Part shown: piece by piece, positions 7,856 through 16,353 of the stretch
Position numbering within the stretch: position 1 is the first letter of the stretch
How the letters are laid out: each line of letters starts with the position of its first letter
From: Tannerellaceae bacterium
Lineage (GTDB): Bacteria > Bacteroidota > Bacteroidia > Bacteroidales > Tannerellaceae
Length of the DNA stretch: 32,920 bases
Assembly: GCA_031280645.1 (NCBI GenBank)
Contig: JAITGL010000011.1
Span: 1-32,920 of the forward strand
Direction: 5' to 3'
The notes under the pieces: model-generated
Database searches by the model: none
Told to the model about the DNA's origin: nothing
The model's input: the letters and a program-made list of their open reading frames with translations, nothing else
Program-made: the position numbers and the translations under genes

Positions 7856-10800
7856 ATGAAAAACTTATTCTTACTTTGGCTAAGGCCGATCGTCTTTGCC
7901 GGCGGTTTTTTAATCTCTTTATTTACCGCCTCGGCCCAGCATCCTTTCCTTCCGAATCTCTATACATATTATATAGAGAACCCGGCCGTGTTCGAGCTTA
8001 ACCAGGAGGAGCCCCGGGCTTATTTCCTGCCTGCAACGAAGCTGTCGCTCAATGGGCGGTGGAAATTTATGTACGCCGACGTTCCGGAGGCTATCCCTCA
8101 AGATTTCTTTGCCGACGATTTAAATGACGCCGCCTGGCCTGCAATTCCGGTTCCGTCGAATTGGGAGATGGAGGGGTATGGCGATAAGCTGTTCCGCAAC
8201 GTAACCTCCCCGTTCAAGGCCGACCCTCCGCGCGTTCCTCGCGAGTATAATCCAACAGGCGCCTATCGCACAACGTTTGAATTGCCCGACGATTGGGGCG
8301 GGAAGGAGATATTCCTTCGGCTTGAGAAAGTTGCATCGGCATCGTTTGTATGGATTAACGGGAAGGAAGTGGGATACAACGAGGGCGCCCAGGAGCCGGC
8401 GGAGTATCGTATTACCGATTTCGTAAAGGAAGGAACCAACCGCGTGGCCGTGCTGGTTATCAAGTATTCGGATGGTTACTATCTGGAGGGCCAGGATTAT
8501 TGGCGGCTCGCGGGCATATTCGACGATGTTACGATCTACGCCGCCCCGAAAACCCGGATATACGATCAACAAATCATTACCACGTTCGACAAATCTTTTA
8601 CCGACGCCCGGCTAAGTCTCAATACCGTTGTAAAATCGTATGGGAGCGCTGTTAAAGGTAAGTTCAGGCTTACGGCCCGGCTTTTCGACCGGCGCAACAA
8701 TCTTGTTGCCGCCTTAACCTCCAACGCTTTCAACGCTACGCCGGGCAATTGCACGGTAGAAATGACTAAGTTGATCCGGAATCCTGAGAAATGGAGCGCC
8801 GAAACTCCCTCTCTTTATCGCTTGAGCCTTCAACTCCTCACCGCCGGCGGAGAGGCTGTCGACAGCTCCGAGCTCCGCATCGGATTCAAGCAAACGGAGA
8901 TCCGCAACGGCGTTTTCTACCTCAACGGCGTTCCAATTAAGATAAGCGCGCAAAACTCGCACATGCAGCACCCCGACCTCGGTCACGTGATGCGCGAAGA
9001 CATTATCCGGCAGGATTTCGCCATCCTGAAGCAGTTTAACTTCAATGCCGTTCGCACCTCGCACTATCCTCCGGTAAACAAATACCTCGACCTTGCCGAC
9101 GAATACGGCCTCTACATAATCGACGAAGCCGGAACCGAAGCCCACGCCACCGAATACATCTCGCGCGACAGCTCCTTCACGGCCATGTACCGCGAGCGAG
9201 TGAGGCAAATGGTGCTACGCGACCGCAATCATCCGTCGGTTCTCTTCTGGAGCGCAGGCAACGAGAGCGGCGAAGGCTTCAACATAACCGAGGTTGTTAA
9301 AGAAGGCCGTCGGCATGACCCCACGCGCTACTGGATGTACGGCGGCAACGACTTTGCTCATCCTGCCGAAGAAATCATCGGGCCGCGATATCCAACCCCC
9401 GTGGAGCTTGAAATGCAAGTTGGCCGCTCGCCCGATCCGCTCGACATAAGGCCGTCGTTTATGGACGAATATCTCTCGGTGGCAGGTAATGGCGGCGGGG
9501 GAATGGATGATTACTGGCGGGTGATTCGCGCCCATCCCCGGCTGATGGGAGGCGCAATATGGGATTTCGTCAGTCCCGGACTTCGCGAGCGGGCGCGGGC
9601 TGTTGTCGATTCCTCGCCTTACAAAACCCCCGTCCATCTGATGGGAAACGCCAAGCTTACGCAGGGACCTAACGGAAAAGCCCTTGATCTGAACGGGCAC
9701 GACCAGTGGGCCGAAGTATATCGCAGCCGGAATGTGGAACTTACCGGAGGCAAGCTTGCCGTTGCTTTCAACGTATTCCCGCGGAAGCTCGTTAGCAGTT
9801 GCGGCTCGTTTGTAACCAAAGGAAGCTGGCAGTTCGGCGTACAGCAACGCGGACGCGACTCGCTGGAATTTTATATATATACTAACAAATCTCACTCCGT
9901 GAAAGCCTCTTTGCCGCCCGATTGGGAAAACCGCTGGCATAGCGTGCTTGCCGTGTACAACGGCGAAACCATGCGGCTAAGCATCGACGGGAACCTGATG
10001 GCCGAGGGCAAAGCGTCGGGCAACATCCGAAATTTCCCGTTTCCAGTTAACATAGGTCGCAACGCCGAAATACACGGGCAAGAAACCGACGTATATATTT
10101 GCGACGCTATCCTCGACCGCGTCGGAATCTTCGGCAAAGATTTCGACGGAACGCTATCACCCGAACATGCCTTGCTATGGCTCGACTTTGAGGAGGAGAC
10201 CGACGAAGGCGAGTTCTTCAGCTACGGCATCGGCGCGCGTACCTACGGAAGCATCTGGCCCGACCGTCGCGTTCAGCCCGAAATGTGGCAAATGAAGAAA
10301 ACAACCCAGCCTCTGTCGTTCCGATGGATCGACATCGAAGCAGGTGAAATTGAGATTGCAAACCTCAACCATTTCACCTCGTCCGACCAATACGAGATCA
10401 CCTGGAATCTCGAGGCCGATGGGCAAATTGTACAACGCGGCCTCATCCCTGCCGGCATTGCCCCCCTCTCATCCGAAATTGTAAAACTCCCCATTACCCG
10501 GCCCTATTTGCAACCGGGAGCTGAATACCGAATCACCATCCGCGCTCTCCTGAAGCAAGCCGGGCTATGGGCTCCCGCCGGCCACGAAGTAGCATGGGAA
10601 CAGCTCGAACTGCCATGGCGCAAACCATCAGAAACCGTTGCAGCCAATAACGCCCCACCCGTTTCACTGGCCGACGAAGGAGGGCATATAACCGTTGCCG
10701 GCAAGGGATTTATATACACTTTCTGCAAGGCAAGAGGCCTGCTGCTTTCCATCCTCCTTGATGGTGAAGAAGCCCTCCTCTCATCCCCAACGCTCAACGT

Positions 10801-11608
10801 ATGGCGCGCCCCGCTGGCCAACGAGCAAGACGCCTGGAACTCGCGCACGGTATATTCGCCCAGCCGCTTGCCCGGTTACGGTCAGCAAGTTGCAGCCGAA
10901 TTTTATGCCGCCGGACTTGATAAGCTCACCCGCATACCTATCTCCGTCGAAGCCTTTGAGCGCAACGGTAAGGCCCATATTAAGGTTCGTAACCTCACTA
11001 TGACCGGCGATAACGAATGGAGCAACCGCGACCTTTACATTCGAGGCATCCGATACAACGGCTTTGAAGAAATGTATGACTATACAATCAGCGGAGATGG
11101 AAACCTGCGCCTGTCACACACCATAATCCCCGCCGGACAAATGCCCCTTTGGCTCCCCCGCATCGGCCTCACCATGACGCTCGATAAACGTTTTGCCAAC
11201 GTTGAATGGTACGGCCGAGGCCCGCAAGAAAACTATCCCGACCGCAAAACAGGCTATCCTGTCGGCATTTACCGCTCCACCGTCGACAGCATGTACGAGC
11301 CCTACCTCATTCCGCAAGACCACGGTCTCCGCACCGACAACCGCCGCCTGCAACTTATCGACCTTACCGGCCGAGGCTTAGTTTTTACATCAACGGATCT
11401 GTTTAACTTCAGCATATCCCCCTTCTCAACCGACAATCTTACCAAAGCCACCTACACCTATCAATTGCGCAAGCAAGACGGCATAACGCTCAATATCGAC
11501 TACGCCACTTCAGGCACAGGCTGCACGGCCCGATCCATTTTCCCGGCGTACAGAGTTTATCCGCAGGAAATATGTCGAGTTTTGGAGTTGAAGCTGATAC
11601 AGAAATAG
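7856..11608 (+). CDS. Secreted GH2 beta-galactosidase-like enzyme with inserted LamG-like domain
   Basis: This 1250-residue protein starts with a signal peptide cleaved near ASAQ (residue 28). The order of E. coli LacZ is visible: sugar-binding beta-sandwich (about 55-230, LNGRWKFMY), Ig-like domain (about 235-345), TIM barrel with RTSHYPP and the acid/base Glu470 (SAGNESGEG), and nucleophile Glu538 (FMDEY). A LamG/concanavalin-like domain of about 175 residues (590-765) is inserted directly after the barrel motif GGAIWDF. Domain 4 follows (about 795-900), then the C-terminal Bgal small-chain domain with WYGRGPQENYPDR. An in-frame ATG at 7817 overlaps lpdA and would precede the signal peptide, so the ATG at 7856 is preferred. 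It probably acts on beta-linked galactosides or related glycans in the periplasm or outside; exact specificity cannot be read. Confidence 0.92.
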   Translation: MKNLFLLWLRPIVFAGGFLISLFTASAQHPFLPNLYTYYIENPAVFELNQEEPRAYFLPATKLSLNGRWKFMYADVPEAIPQDFFADDLNDAAWPAIPVPSNWEMEGYGDKLFRNVTSPFKADPPRVPREYNPTGAYRTTFELPDDWGGKEIFLRLEKVASASFVWINGKEVGYNEGAQEPAEYRITDFVKEGTNRVAVLVIKYSDGYYLEGQDYWRLAGIFDDVTIYAAPKTRIYDQQIITTFDKSFTDARLSLNTVVKSYGSAVKGKFRLTARLFDRRNNLVAALTSNAFNATPGNCTVEMTKLIRNPEKWSAETPSLYRLSLQLLTAGGEAVDSSELRIGFKQTEIRNGVFYLNGVPIKISAQNSHMQHPDLGHVMREDIIRQDFAILKQFNFNAVRTSHYPPVNKYLDLADEYGLYIIDEAGTEAHATEYISRDSSFTAMYRERVRQMVLRDRNHPSVLFWSAGNESGEGFNITEVVKEGRRHDPTRYWMYGGNDFAHPAEEIIGPRYPTPVELEMQVGRSPDPLDIRPSFMDEYLSVAGNGGGGMDDYWRVIRAHPRLMGGAIWDFVSPGLRERARAVVDSSPYKTPVHLMGNAKLTQGPNGKALDLNGHDQWAEVYRSRNVELTGGKLAVAFNVFPRKLVSSCGSFVTKGSWQFGVQQRGRDSLEFYIYTNKSHSVKASLPPDWENRWHSVLAVYNGETMRLSIDGNLMAEGKASGNIRNFPFPVNIGRNAEIHGQETDVYICDAILDRVGIFGKDFDGTLSPEHALLWLDFEEETDEGEFFSYGIGARTYGSIWPDRRVQPEMWQMKKTTQPLSFRWIDIEAGEIEIANLNHFTSSDQYEITWNLEADGQIVQRGLIPAGIAPLSSEIVKLPITRPYLQPGAEYRITIRALLKQAGLWAPAGHEVAWEQLELPWRKPSETVAANNAPPVSLADEGGHITVAGKGFIYTFCKARGLLLSILLDGEEALLSSPTLNVWRAPLANEQDAWNSRTVYSPSRLPGYGQQVAAEFYAAGLDKLTRIPISVEAFERNGKAHIKVRNLTMTGDNEWSNRDLYIRGIRYNGFEEMYDYTISGDGNLRLSHTIIPAGQMPLWLPRIGLTMTLDKRFANVEWYGRGPQENYPDRKTGYPVGIYRSTVDSMYEPYLIPQDHGLRTDNRRLQLIDLTGRGLVFTSTDLFNFSISPFSTDNLTKATYTYQLRKQDGITLNIDYATSGTGCTARSIFPAYRVYPQEICRVLELKLIQK

Positions 11609-11735
11609 TCATGTAATAATGAAGAAGTCTGGCTTCGGCGCATCGTCAAATGCAGTAGCTTATGAATAGAAAGTAAAGAGGCATGAGCATTAATTTACCT
11701 ATAAAACATCCGGGCTCTGGGGGCGGAACTTTAAA

Positions 11736-11771
11736 ATTCCGGCCCCAGCCCTGGATACTTGGGGCCGGAAT
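11736..11771 (+). terminator. Strong hairpin in the gap after the GH2 gene
   Basis: ATTCCGGCCCCA (11736-11747) and TGGGGCCGGAAT (11760-11771) are perfectly complementary over 12 bp with a 12-nt loop. Only a short T-run (TTTT) follows, some bases later, so it may be a terminator or an mRNA-stabilising hairpin. The rest of the 11609-11941 gap holds no gene that I can recognise. Confidence 0.5.
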
Positions 11772-11889
11772 ATCAGTTTTCACCCCGCAAAAAGCAGACA
11801 TTGTTTAGTAATCTAATGTTTCTGTCTGGAGTCAGACTAAAAATATTCATTGAGACCATCATTGTTGTACGGACAAAACAAGCCTGATT

Positions 11890-11920
11890 TTTTTAATTTC
11901 AAGAAAGCCGCATAACTTAG
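11890..11920 (+). promoter_or_regulatory. Weak promoter candidate for the MBOAT gene
   Basis: TTTT (11890-11893), 19 bp, then TAACTTAG (11913-11920), each one mismatch from the Bacteroidetes consensus. It is 21 bp upstream of the start codon. Confidence 0.3.
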
Positions 11921-11941
11921 CGGTCGATAAAATAATTACTG

Positions 11942-13375
11942 ATGCTATTCAATTCTCTCCCATTCTTATTTTTCTTTCCGGCAATATGCCTGCTCCATTG
12001 GATGCTGCCGGCTAAGGTGCGTAACGGTTTGCTACTCGTTGCCAGCTATTATTTTTATATGAATTGGAAGCCCGTTTACGGTTGCCTCATCCTGCTCATC
12101 ACCCTTGTTTCGTGGGGAGCGGCGATATATGCCGGCAATGGCAGTAGGCGAAAGGCGATTTTTGCGGGCGGACTAACGGTTTGCTTCGGCGTGCTGCTGT
12201 TGTTTAAATATGCGGGATTTGTATCCTCATCGATCAACGAAATATTTGTCACCCTCAGGATTAGTATGCACATTCCCGTTCCCGATATCCTGCTCCCGGT
12301 GGGTATTTCGTTTTATACTTTTCAAGCTGTCGGGTATCTTATCGACGTATACAAAGGCGAGATCCGGCCCGAACGAAGCCTTATCGTTTACGCCCTTTTC
12401 ATATCCTTCTTTCCCCAGCTCGTTGCCGGCCCGATTGAGCGCGCAAGCCGCTTGCTGCCTCAGTTTCGCGCCCATCGCACTTTTCGTATCGCCGATCTGA
12501 CGGAGGGAATTAGGCTCATGCTCTGGGGATACTTCATGAAAGTTGTGGTGGCCGACAGACTGGCAGTGTATGTAGACAGCGTTTACAACAATGCCGCCTA
12601 TCACAATGGGACGTCGCTAATACTTGCAACCTTCTTCTTCTCCTTTCAAATTTATTGCGATTTCGGAGGATACTCGGCTATAGCCATCGGCTGCGCCAAG
12701 GCGATGGGCTTTGAACTGATGAATAACTTCCGCCGCCCCTATTTAGCAACCTCGGTGACCGACTTTTGGCGGCGATGGCACATTTCGCTTTCCACATGGT
12801 TCAAAGACTACTTATACATTCCCCTTGGCGGCAACCGGTGCAATACCGGGAGAAATTATATTAACCTGATGGCAACGTTTATTGTGAGCGGCATATGGCA
12901 CGGCGCTAATTTTACATTTATGCTATGGGGCGCGCTCAACGGAGCCTTCCAGATCGCAGCTAAAATAACCGCCGGCATACGGAGCCGGGCCGCAGCGAAT
13001 CTTTTCGGCAAGCCTTCGGCTCTCGGCAAGAGAGTCGGGCGGATGGCGAGCATTGGCTTTACATTTATTCTGATTTCTTTCGCCTGGGTATTTTTCCGCG
13101 CCAACAGTATCGCCGAGTCCATTATCATCCTTCGCAAAATCATATTTCAGCCCGGCCCGCTGTTTACAAACAACATCGACTCCATTATATACGGAAGTTT
13201 GTTTGTTGGAATATTAATCACATCCGACATTCTTCAAGAGAGGAATTACGGCCGCCACGTCATGTTAGAAAACCGCCGGGCCTGGTTGCGATACGCATCA
13301 TACGTCGCAATATGCCTTATCATCATAGCTTTTGGAGTATTCGACGGATCTCAGTTTATCTATTTCCAATTCTAA
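11942..13375 (+). CDS. MBOAT family membrane-bound O-acyltransferase (AlgI/DltB-like)
   Basis: This 477-residue polytopic membrane protein belongs to the AlgI/DltB/PatA group, which moves acyl groups across the inner membrane for O-acylation of polysaccharides or other envelope polymers. Diagnostic stretches are LLPVGISFYTFQAVGYLIDVY (118-138), PQLVAGPIER (158-167), DFGGYSAIAIG (240-250), the core TDFWRRWHISLSTWFKDYLY (273-292) with His280, and SGIWHGANFTF (316-326) with the catalytic His320. Length and ending are normal. The SGNH-type gene follows after 5 bp, the usual arrangement of MBOAT and AlgJ/AlgX/DltD-like partners. The acceptor polymer is unknown, since no polysaccharide synthesis genes adjoin. 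Confidence 0.93.
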   Translation: MLFNSLPFLFFFPAICLLHWMLPAKVRNGLLLVASYYFYMNWKPVYGCLILLITLVSWGAAIYAGNGSRRKAIFAGGLTVCFGVLLLFKYAGFVSSSINEIFVTLRISMHIPVPDILLPVGISFYTFQAVGYLIDVYKGEIRPERSLIVYALFISFFPQLVAGPIERASRLLPQFRAHRTFRIADLTEGIRLMLWGYFMKVVVADRLAVYVDSVYNNAAYHNGTSLILATFFFSFQIYCDFGGYSAIAIGCAKAMGFELMNNFRRPYLATSVTDFWRRWHISLSTWFKDYLYIPLGGNRCNTGRNYINLMATFIVSGIWHGANFTFMLWGALNGAFQIAAKITAGIRSRAAANLFGKPSALGKRVGRMASIGFTFILISFAWVFFRANSIAESIIILRKIIFQPGPLFTNNIDSIIYGSLFVGILITSDILQERNYGRHVMLENRRAWLRYASYVAICLIIIAFGVFDGSQFIYFQF

Positions 13376-13380
13376 TATTT

Positions 13381-14319
13381 ATGAATAAACGATATATCCT
13401 CAAATGTATATGCCTTGCCACCGCCGTTGTGGCCCTCGACTACGCCGCAGGCCAAGCGTTGCGGCATTTTTACTTCACCCAGTCGCAAGGCCGGCTGTAC
13501 AACATAACAACCGCCATCGAAACACAAACCGCCCAAATATTAATAATCGGATCATCGCGAGCCATGCACCATTACGACCCTGGCGTCATATCCCACCGCC
13601 TCGGCCTCTCCTGCTTCAACGCCGGCAACGACGCTCAGGGCATGCCCTATTACGCAGCTCTGCTCGAAGCAATCGCTACTCGCCACAGTCCTCAAGTAGT
13701 TGTACTCGATGTAAATATCTATGCCCTGAGCCGCGACGATTCATCTTACGATATGCTTTATCAGCTCAATCCCTACGCCGCCCGCCATCCAGAAATCTGG
13801 TCTATACTCTCGCTTCGCTCCCACGAGCGGATTAAACATTTATCGCAGATCTATCCTTTTAATTCAATGGCCGCCCGCATCATCATGGGCAATCTATCCA
13901 TCCGAACCCGCGACGCCTCCAACAACGGCTTCACCGTGATGGACGGCGAATGGGATGAACCTCTCCGCGACACATTTTTCCCATCCGACGAAGCTCTCGA
14001 TCCCATAAAATCTGAGATGTTCACCCGTTTGATATCAATTTGTAAAGCGAAAGGTATCCTCCTCATCGCCTCCGTTTCGCCCACTTTTCGCAACATACGC
14101 AACGAGCCCGCCTCCATTATTTGCATCCGCCGAATATGCGAGCGCGAAAACATTCCAATGATATCCTACCTCAACGATCCGGCATTCGCCGTTGGACATC
14201 TTTATCATGATCCAAGCCATCTGAACGGCGTGGGAGCAAGGGAATTTTCCGACGTTTTTTCACAATGGCTTATCAGGGAATTGCAAATCGGAAATCGACG
14301 ACAAAAAAATGGGGATTGA
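13381..14319 (+). CDS. SGNH-like acyltransferase partner of the MBOAT protein
   Basis: This 312-residue protein has an N-terminal membrane anchor (about residues 7-24) and then an extracytoplasmic domain. The block I motif IIGSSRAMHH (55-64) supplies a candidate nucleophile Ser58 or Ser59, and the block V motif HDPSHLN (276-282) supplies the Asp277-His280 pair of the SGNH/GDSL fold. This matches the AlgJ/AlgX/DltD-type proteins that accept acyl groups from MBOAT partners. An earlier in-frame ATG at 13312 would overlap the MBOAT gene by 64 bp and add 23 residues before the anchor, so the ATG at 13381, 5 bp after the MBOAT stop, is preferred. Its stop codon lies inside the terminator hairpin. 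The general assignment is reasonably secure; substrate and acceptor are unknown. Confidence 0.8.
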   Translation: MNKRYILKCICLATAVVALDYAAGQALRHFYFTQSQGRLYNITTAIETQTAQILIIGSSRAMHHYDPGVISHRLGLSCFNAGNDAQGMPYYAALLEAIATRHSPQVVVLDVNIYALSRDDSSYDMLYQLNPYAARHPEIWSILSLRSHERIKHLSQIYPFNSMAARIIMGNLSIRTRDASNNGFTVMDGEWDEPLRDTFFPSDEALDPIKSEMFTRLISICKAKGILLIASVSPTFRNIRNEPASIICIRRICERENIPMISYLNDPAFAVGHLYHDPSHLNGVGAREFSDVFSQWLIRELQIGNRRQKNGD

Positions 14320-14351
14320 GACTATGTCCGTCGCCAATCCCTACCTTTTTT
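14312..14351 (+). terminator. Terminator after the MBOAT-SGNH unit
   Basis: GGGATTG (14312-14318) pairs with CAATCCC (14335-14341), followed by TACC and a six-T run. The SGNH stop codon lies in the first arm. Confidence 0.65.
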
Positions 14352-14361
14352 GCAGCTTCGC

Positions 14362-14883
14362 TTACTTAACCACCGGAGGTTCCATCAAGCTTTTTCCCTC
14401 ATTATACTTCTGATTGTTCGGTAAATTCTTTTTGCCTACCCCTTCTTTCATCATTTTTTGCAGTTCTGGGAGGTTTTCCGGTAAACGCTGCGGAGATCAA
14501 CGCCGTTGCGTTTACATATCGATGCGACCATGCCGATTACCTCGCCCAGCATACCCGTTGTGCGCATCACGCGAGTGGTTCCGTGTTGCGGCCGGCCATT
14601 AAAAGGTTGATTACGTTGCGCGAGTAAAGACAACGATAGGGGACGGGATAAGGGTAAATCGGAACGTGCCTGGCGTTGCCTTGTTGCAAGGGGCAGAACT
14701 CTTTTTGCAAATCGCCAGAGCCTTGTACGGACCGGCCTCTATTCGTCCGCCGAGATGGACTCTCACCCCCGAGCTGTTATTGCCGCCCGGAATCGGTCTG
14801 TTGTTGATTAAAGCCGCCTTGCAGCCAAGTATTGCAGCCGACACCACTGCACTAATTCCAGTAACAAAAGCAACCCTTACCAA
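14362..14883 (-). pseudogene. Remnant of an FAD-dependent oxidoreductase (FAD_oxidored family)
   Basis: The minus strand keeps both ends of a protein of the PF12831 type but has lost the middle. The N-terminal piece (14611-14883) contains AAILGCKAALINNRPIPGGN followed by NSSGVRVHLGGRIEAGPY, the start of this family's FAD-binding region; the glycine-rich nucleotide loop is degraded and no ATG remains. In a second frame comes YPVPYRCLYSRNVINLLMAG, then in a third RVMRTTGMLGEVIGMVASIC, and finally KKNLPNNQKYNEG to EPPVVK and a TAA at 14362. These are the family's C-terminal motifs, split by at least two frameshifts and small deletions. Intact members are several hundred residues long; about 170 codons remain. 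It follows the symporter gene by 3 bp and was probably the third gene of the phosphatase-symporter operon. Confidence 0.85.
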
Positions 14884-14886
14884 ATC

Positions 14887-16353
14887 TCAAGAAGATATTA
14901 CTCCCATTTTCTTCGATCCCGCCAACAGACCAGCAAACGTTAATCCACCATTAATCAATAACATCTCATAACTGAAAGTATAGTTGAAAAGATGTTCCAA
15001 CCACCTGCTTAGTGCAAAGCAAATAATGGGCGAGAGTATCGCGATAAAAGGAATGTGGCGGTCAAGGGGGATACGCCGGGTGAAGAGGCCGAAGGCAAAG
15101 AGCCCAAGGAGGGGGCCGTAGGTATATGAGGCGATCATATATATGGCGTCAATCACGCTGCGGTTATTTAAGGCTTTGAACACAAGTATTATGATGGCGA
15201 ATGTAATGGCGGCGCCTATATGCGTGCTGCGTCGTATGCGGAGGGCGCGGGCTTCATTGGGTTCTTTCTCTATTCCCATTATGTCGACGCAAAACGAAGT
15301 GGTTAAGGCGGCAAGGGCCGAGTCGGCGCTACTGAAAGCGGCTGCTATTATTCCTATGGTGAAGAATACAGGCATGGCCGCGCCGAGCATCCTTGAGTTG
15401 CAAAACATCGGGAGGATGTCGTCGCTCGATGCGGGAAGGGCGATGCCTTGACGGGCTGCCAGATCAAGGATTATCACGCCGAGGCATAGGAAAAGGAAGT
15501 TGACAGGTATGAACATGAATCCGTAAGTATACATATTGCGCTGGGCTTCGCGCAGGTTGCGGCAGGAGAGATTCTTTTGCATCATATCTTGATCAAGCCC
15601 CGTCATAACGATAGCAATGAATATTCCGCTTACAAATTGCTTGGCAAAGTGCTGCGTGCTGTGAAGGTTATTCCATTCAAATACTCGGAAGCGGGGGCTG
15701 GTAACGAGGGAATCAACAAAACCTGCGGCATCAAGCCCGAGCGTTTTTGTTACGCTCCAGATAATCATGCCGAGCATGGCGATGAAGCATACGCATTGCG
15801 CCATATCTGTCCATACTATTGTTTTGATGCCGCCGCGGAACGTATAACCCCATACTAAGGCTACGCTTGCTATGGTGGTAACGGCAAATGGTACGCCCCA
15901 AGCGTCAAATACAAAAGTCTGGAGGATGAGAGCTACAAGATAGAACCGGGCCGCGGCTCCTATCATTTTGGAAAGTAGGAAGAATGATGCTCCCGTAAGG
16001 TAAGCGCATGGCCCGAAACGGCGACCAAGATAGGCGTAAATAGAGGTTAATTGCAAGTTGTAGTACAGGGGAAGCAAAATGCGCGCTATTATAAGGTATC
16101 CTGCAAAGAAACCAAGCACGGTTTGCATATATGTCATGTCGATACTGCGAACCATGCCGGGAACTGATACGAACGTAACGCCCGACAGCGAAGTCCCAAT
16201 CATGGCGATTGAAACTATATACCACGGCGATTGCCTGTTGCCGAGGAAAAACGCGTCGTTGCTTCCCCCACCCTTACCTCCGGTAAACCGGGAGATAAGG
16301 AGGAGGACAGCGAAGTATGTTACAATTATTATAGGAACCCAAAGGCCGTTCAT
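14887..16353 (-). CDS. Sodium:solute symporter (SSS family)
   Basis: This 488-residue protein has about 13 predicted transmembrane helices. The N-terminal SSS signature is present (SNDAFFLGNRQSPWYIVSIA, residues 31-50, then GTSLSGVTFVSVPG), as are GLDQDMMQKNLSC and the characteristic FSSADSALAALTTSFCVDI near residue 345. Members couple Na+ entry to uptake of sugars, sialic acids, amino acids or other solutes; which solute cannot be read here. Its ATG overlaps the stop of the alkaline phosphatase gene by 4 bp, so the two are translationally coupled. A decayed FAD-dependent oxidoreductase follows, a family often found with SSS transporters in Bacteroidetes catabolic loci. Length and both ends look intact. 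Confidence 0.92.
   Translation of the reverse strand: MNGLWVPIIIVTYFAVLLLISRFTGGKGGGSNDAFFLGNRQSPWYIVSIAMIGTSLSGVTFVSVPGMVRSIDMTYMQTVLGFFAGYLIIARILLPLYYNLQLTSIYAYLGRRFGPCAYLTGASFFLLSKMIGAAARFYLVALILQTFVFDAWGVPFAVTTIASVALVWGYTFRGGIKTIVWTDMAQCVCFIAMLGMIIWSVTKTLGLDAAGFVDSLVTSPRFRVFEWNNLHSTQHFAKQFVSGIFIAIVMTGLDQDMMQKNLSCRNLREAQRNMYTYGFMFIPVNFLFLCLGVIILDLAARQGIALPASSDDILPMFCNSRMLGAAMPVFFTIGIIAAAFSSADSALAALTTSFCVDIMGIEKEPNEARALRIRRSTHIGAAITFAIIILVFKALNNRSVIDAIYMIASYTYGPLLGLFAFGLFTRRIPLDRHIPFIAILSPIICFALSRWLEHLFNYTFSYEMLLINGGLTFAGLLAGSKKMGVISS

Noticed and set aside
9215..9940. Long minus-strand frame inside the GH2 gene, and another inside lpdA (7081-7782)
   Set aside because: The forward genes carry complete catalytic motifs there; the antisense frames result from codon composition.
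14414..14971. Small plus-strand frames over the FAD-oxidoreductase remnant
   Set aside because: The minus strand carries the recognisable family motifs; the plus-strand frames have none.
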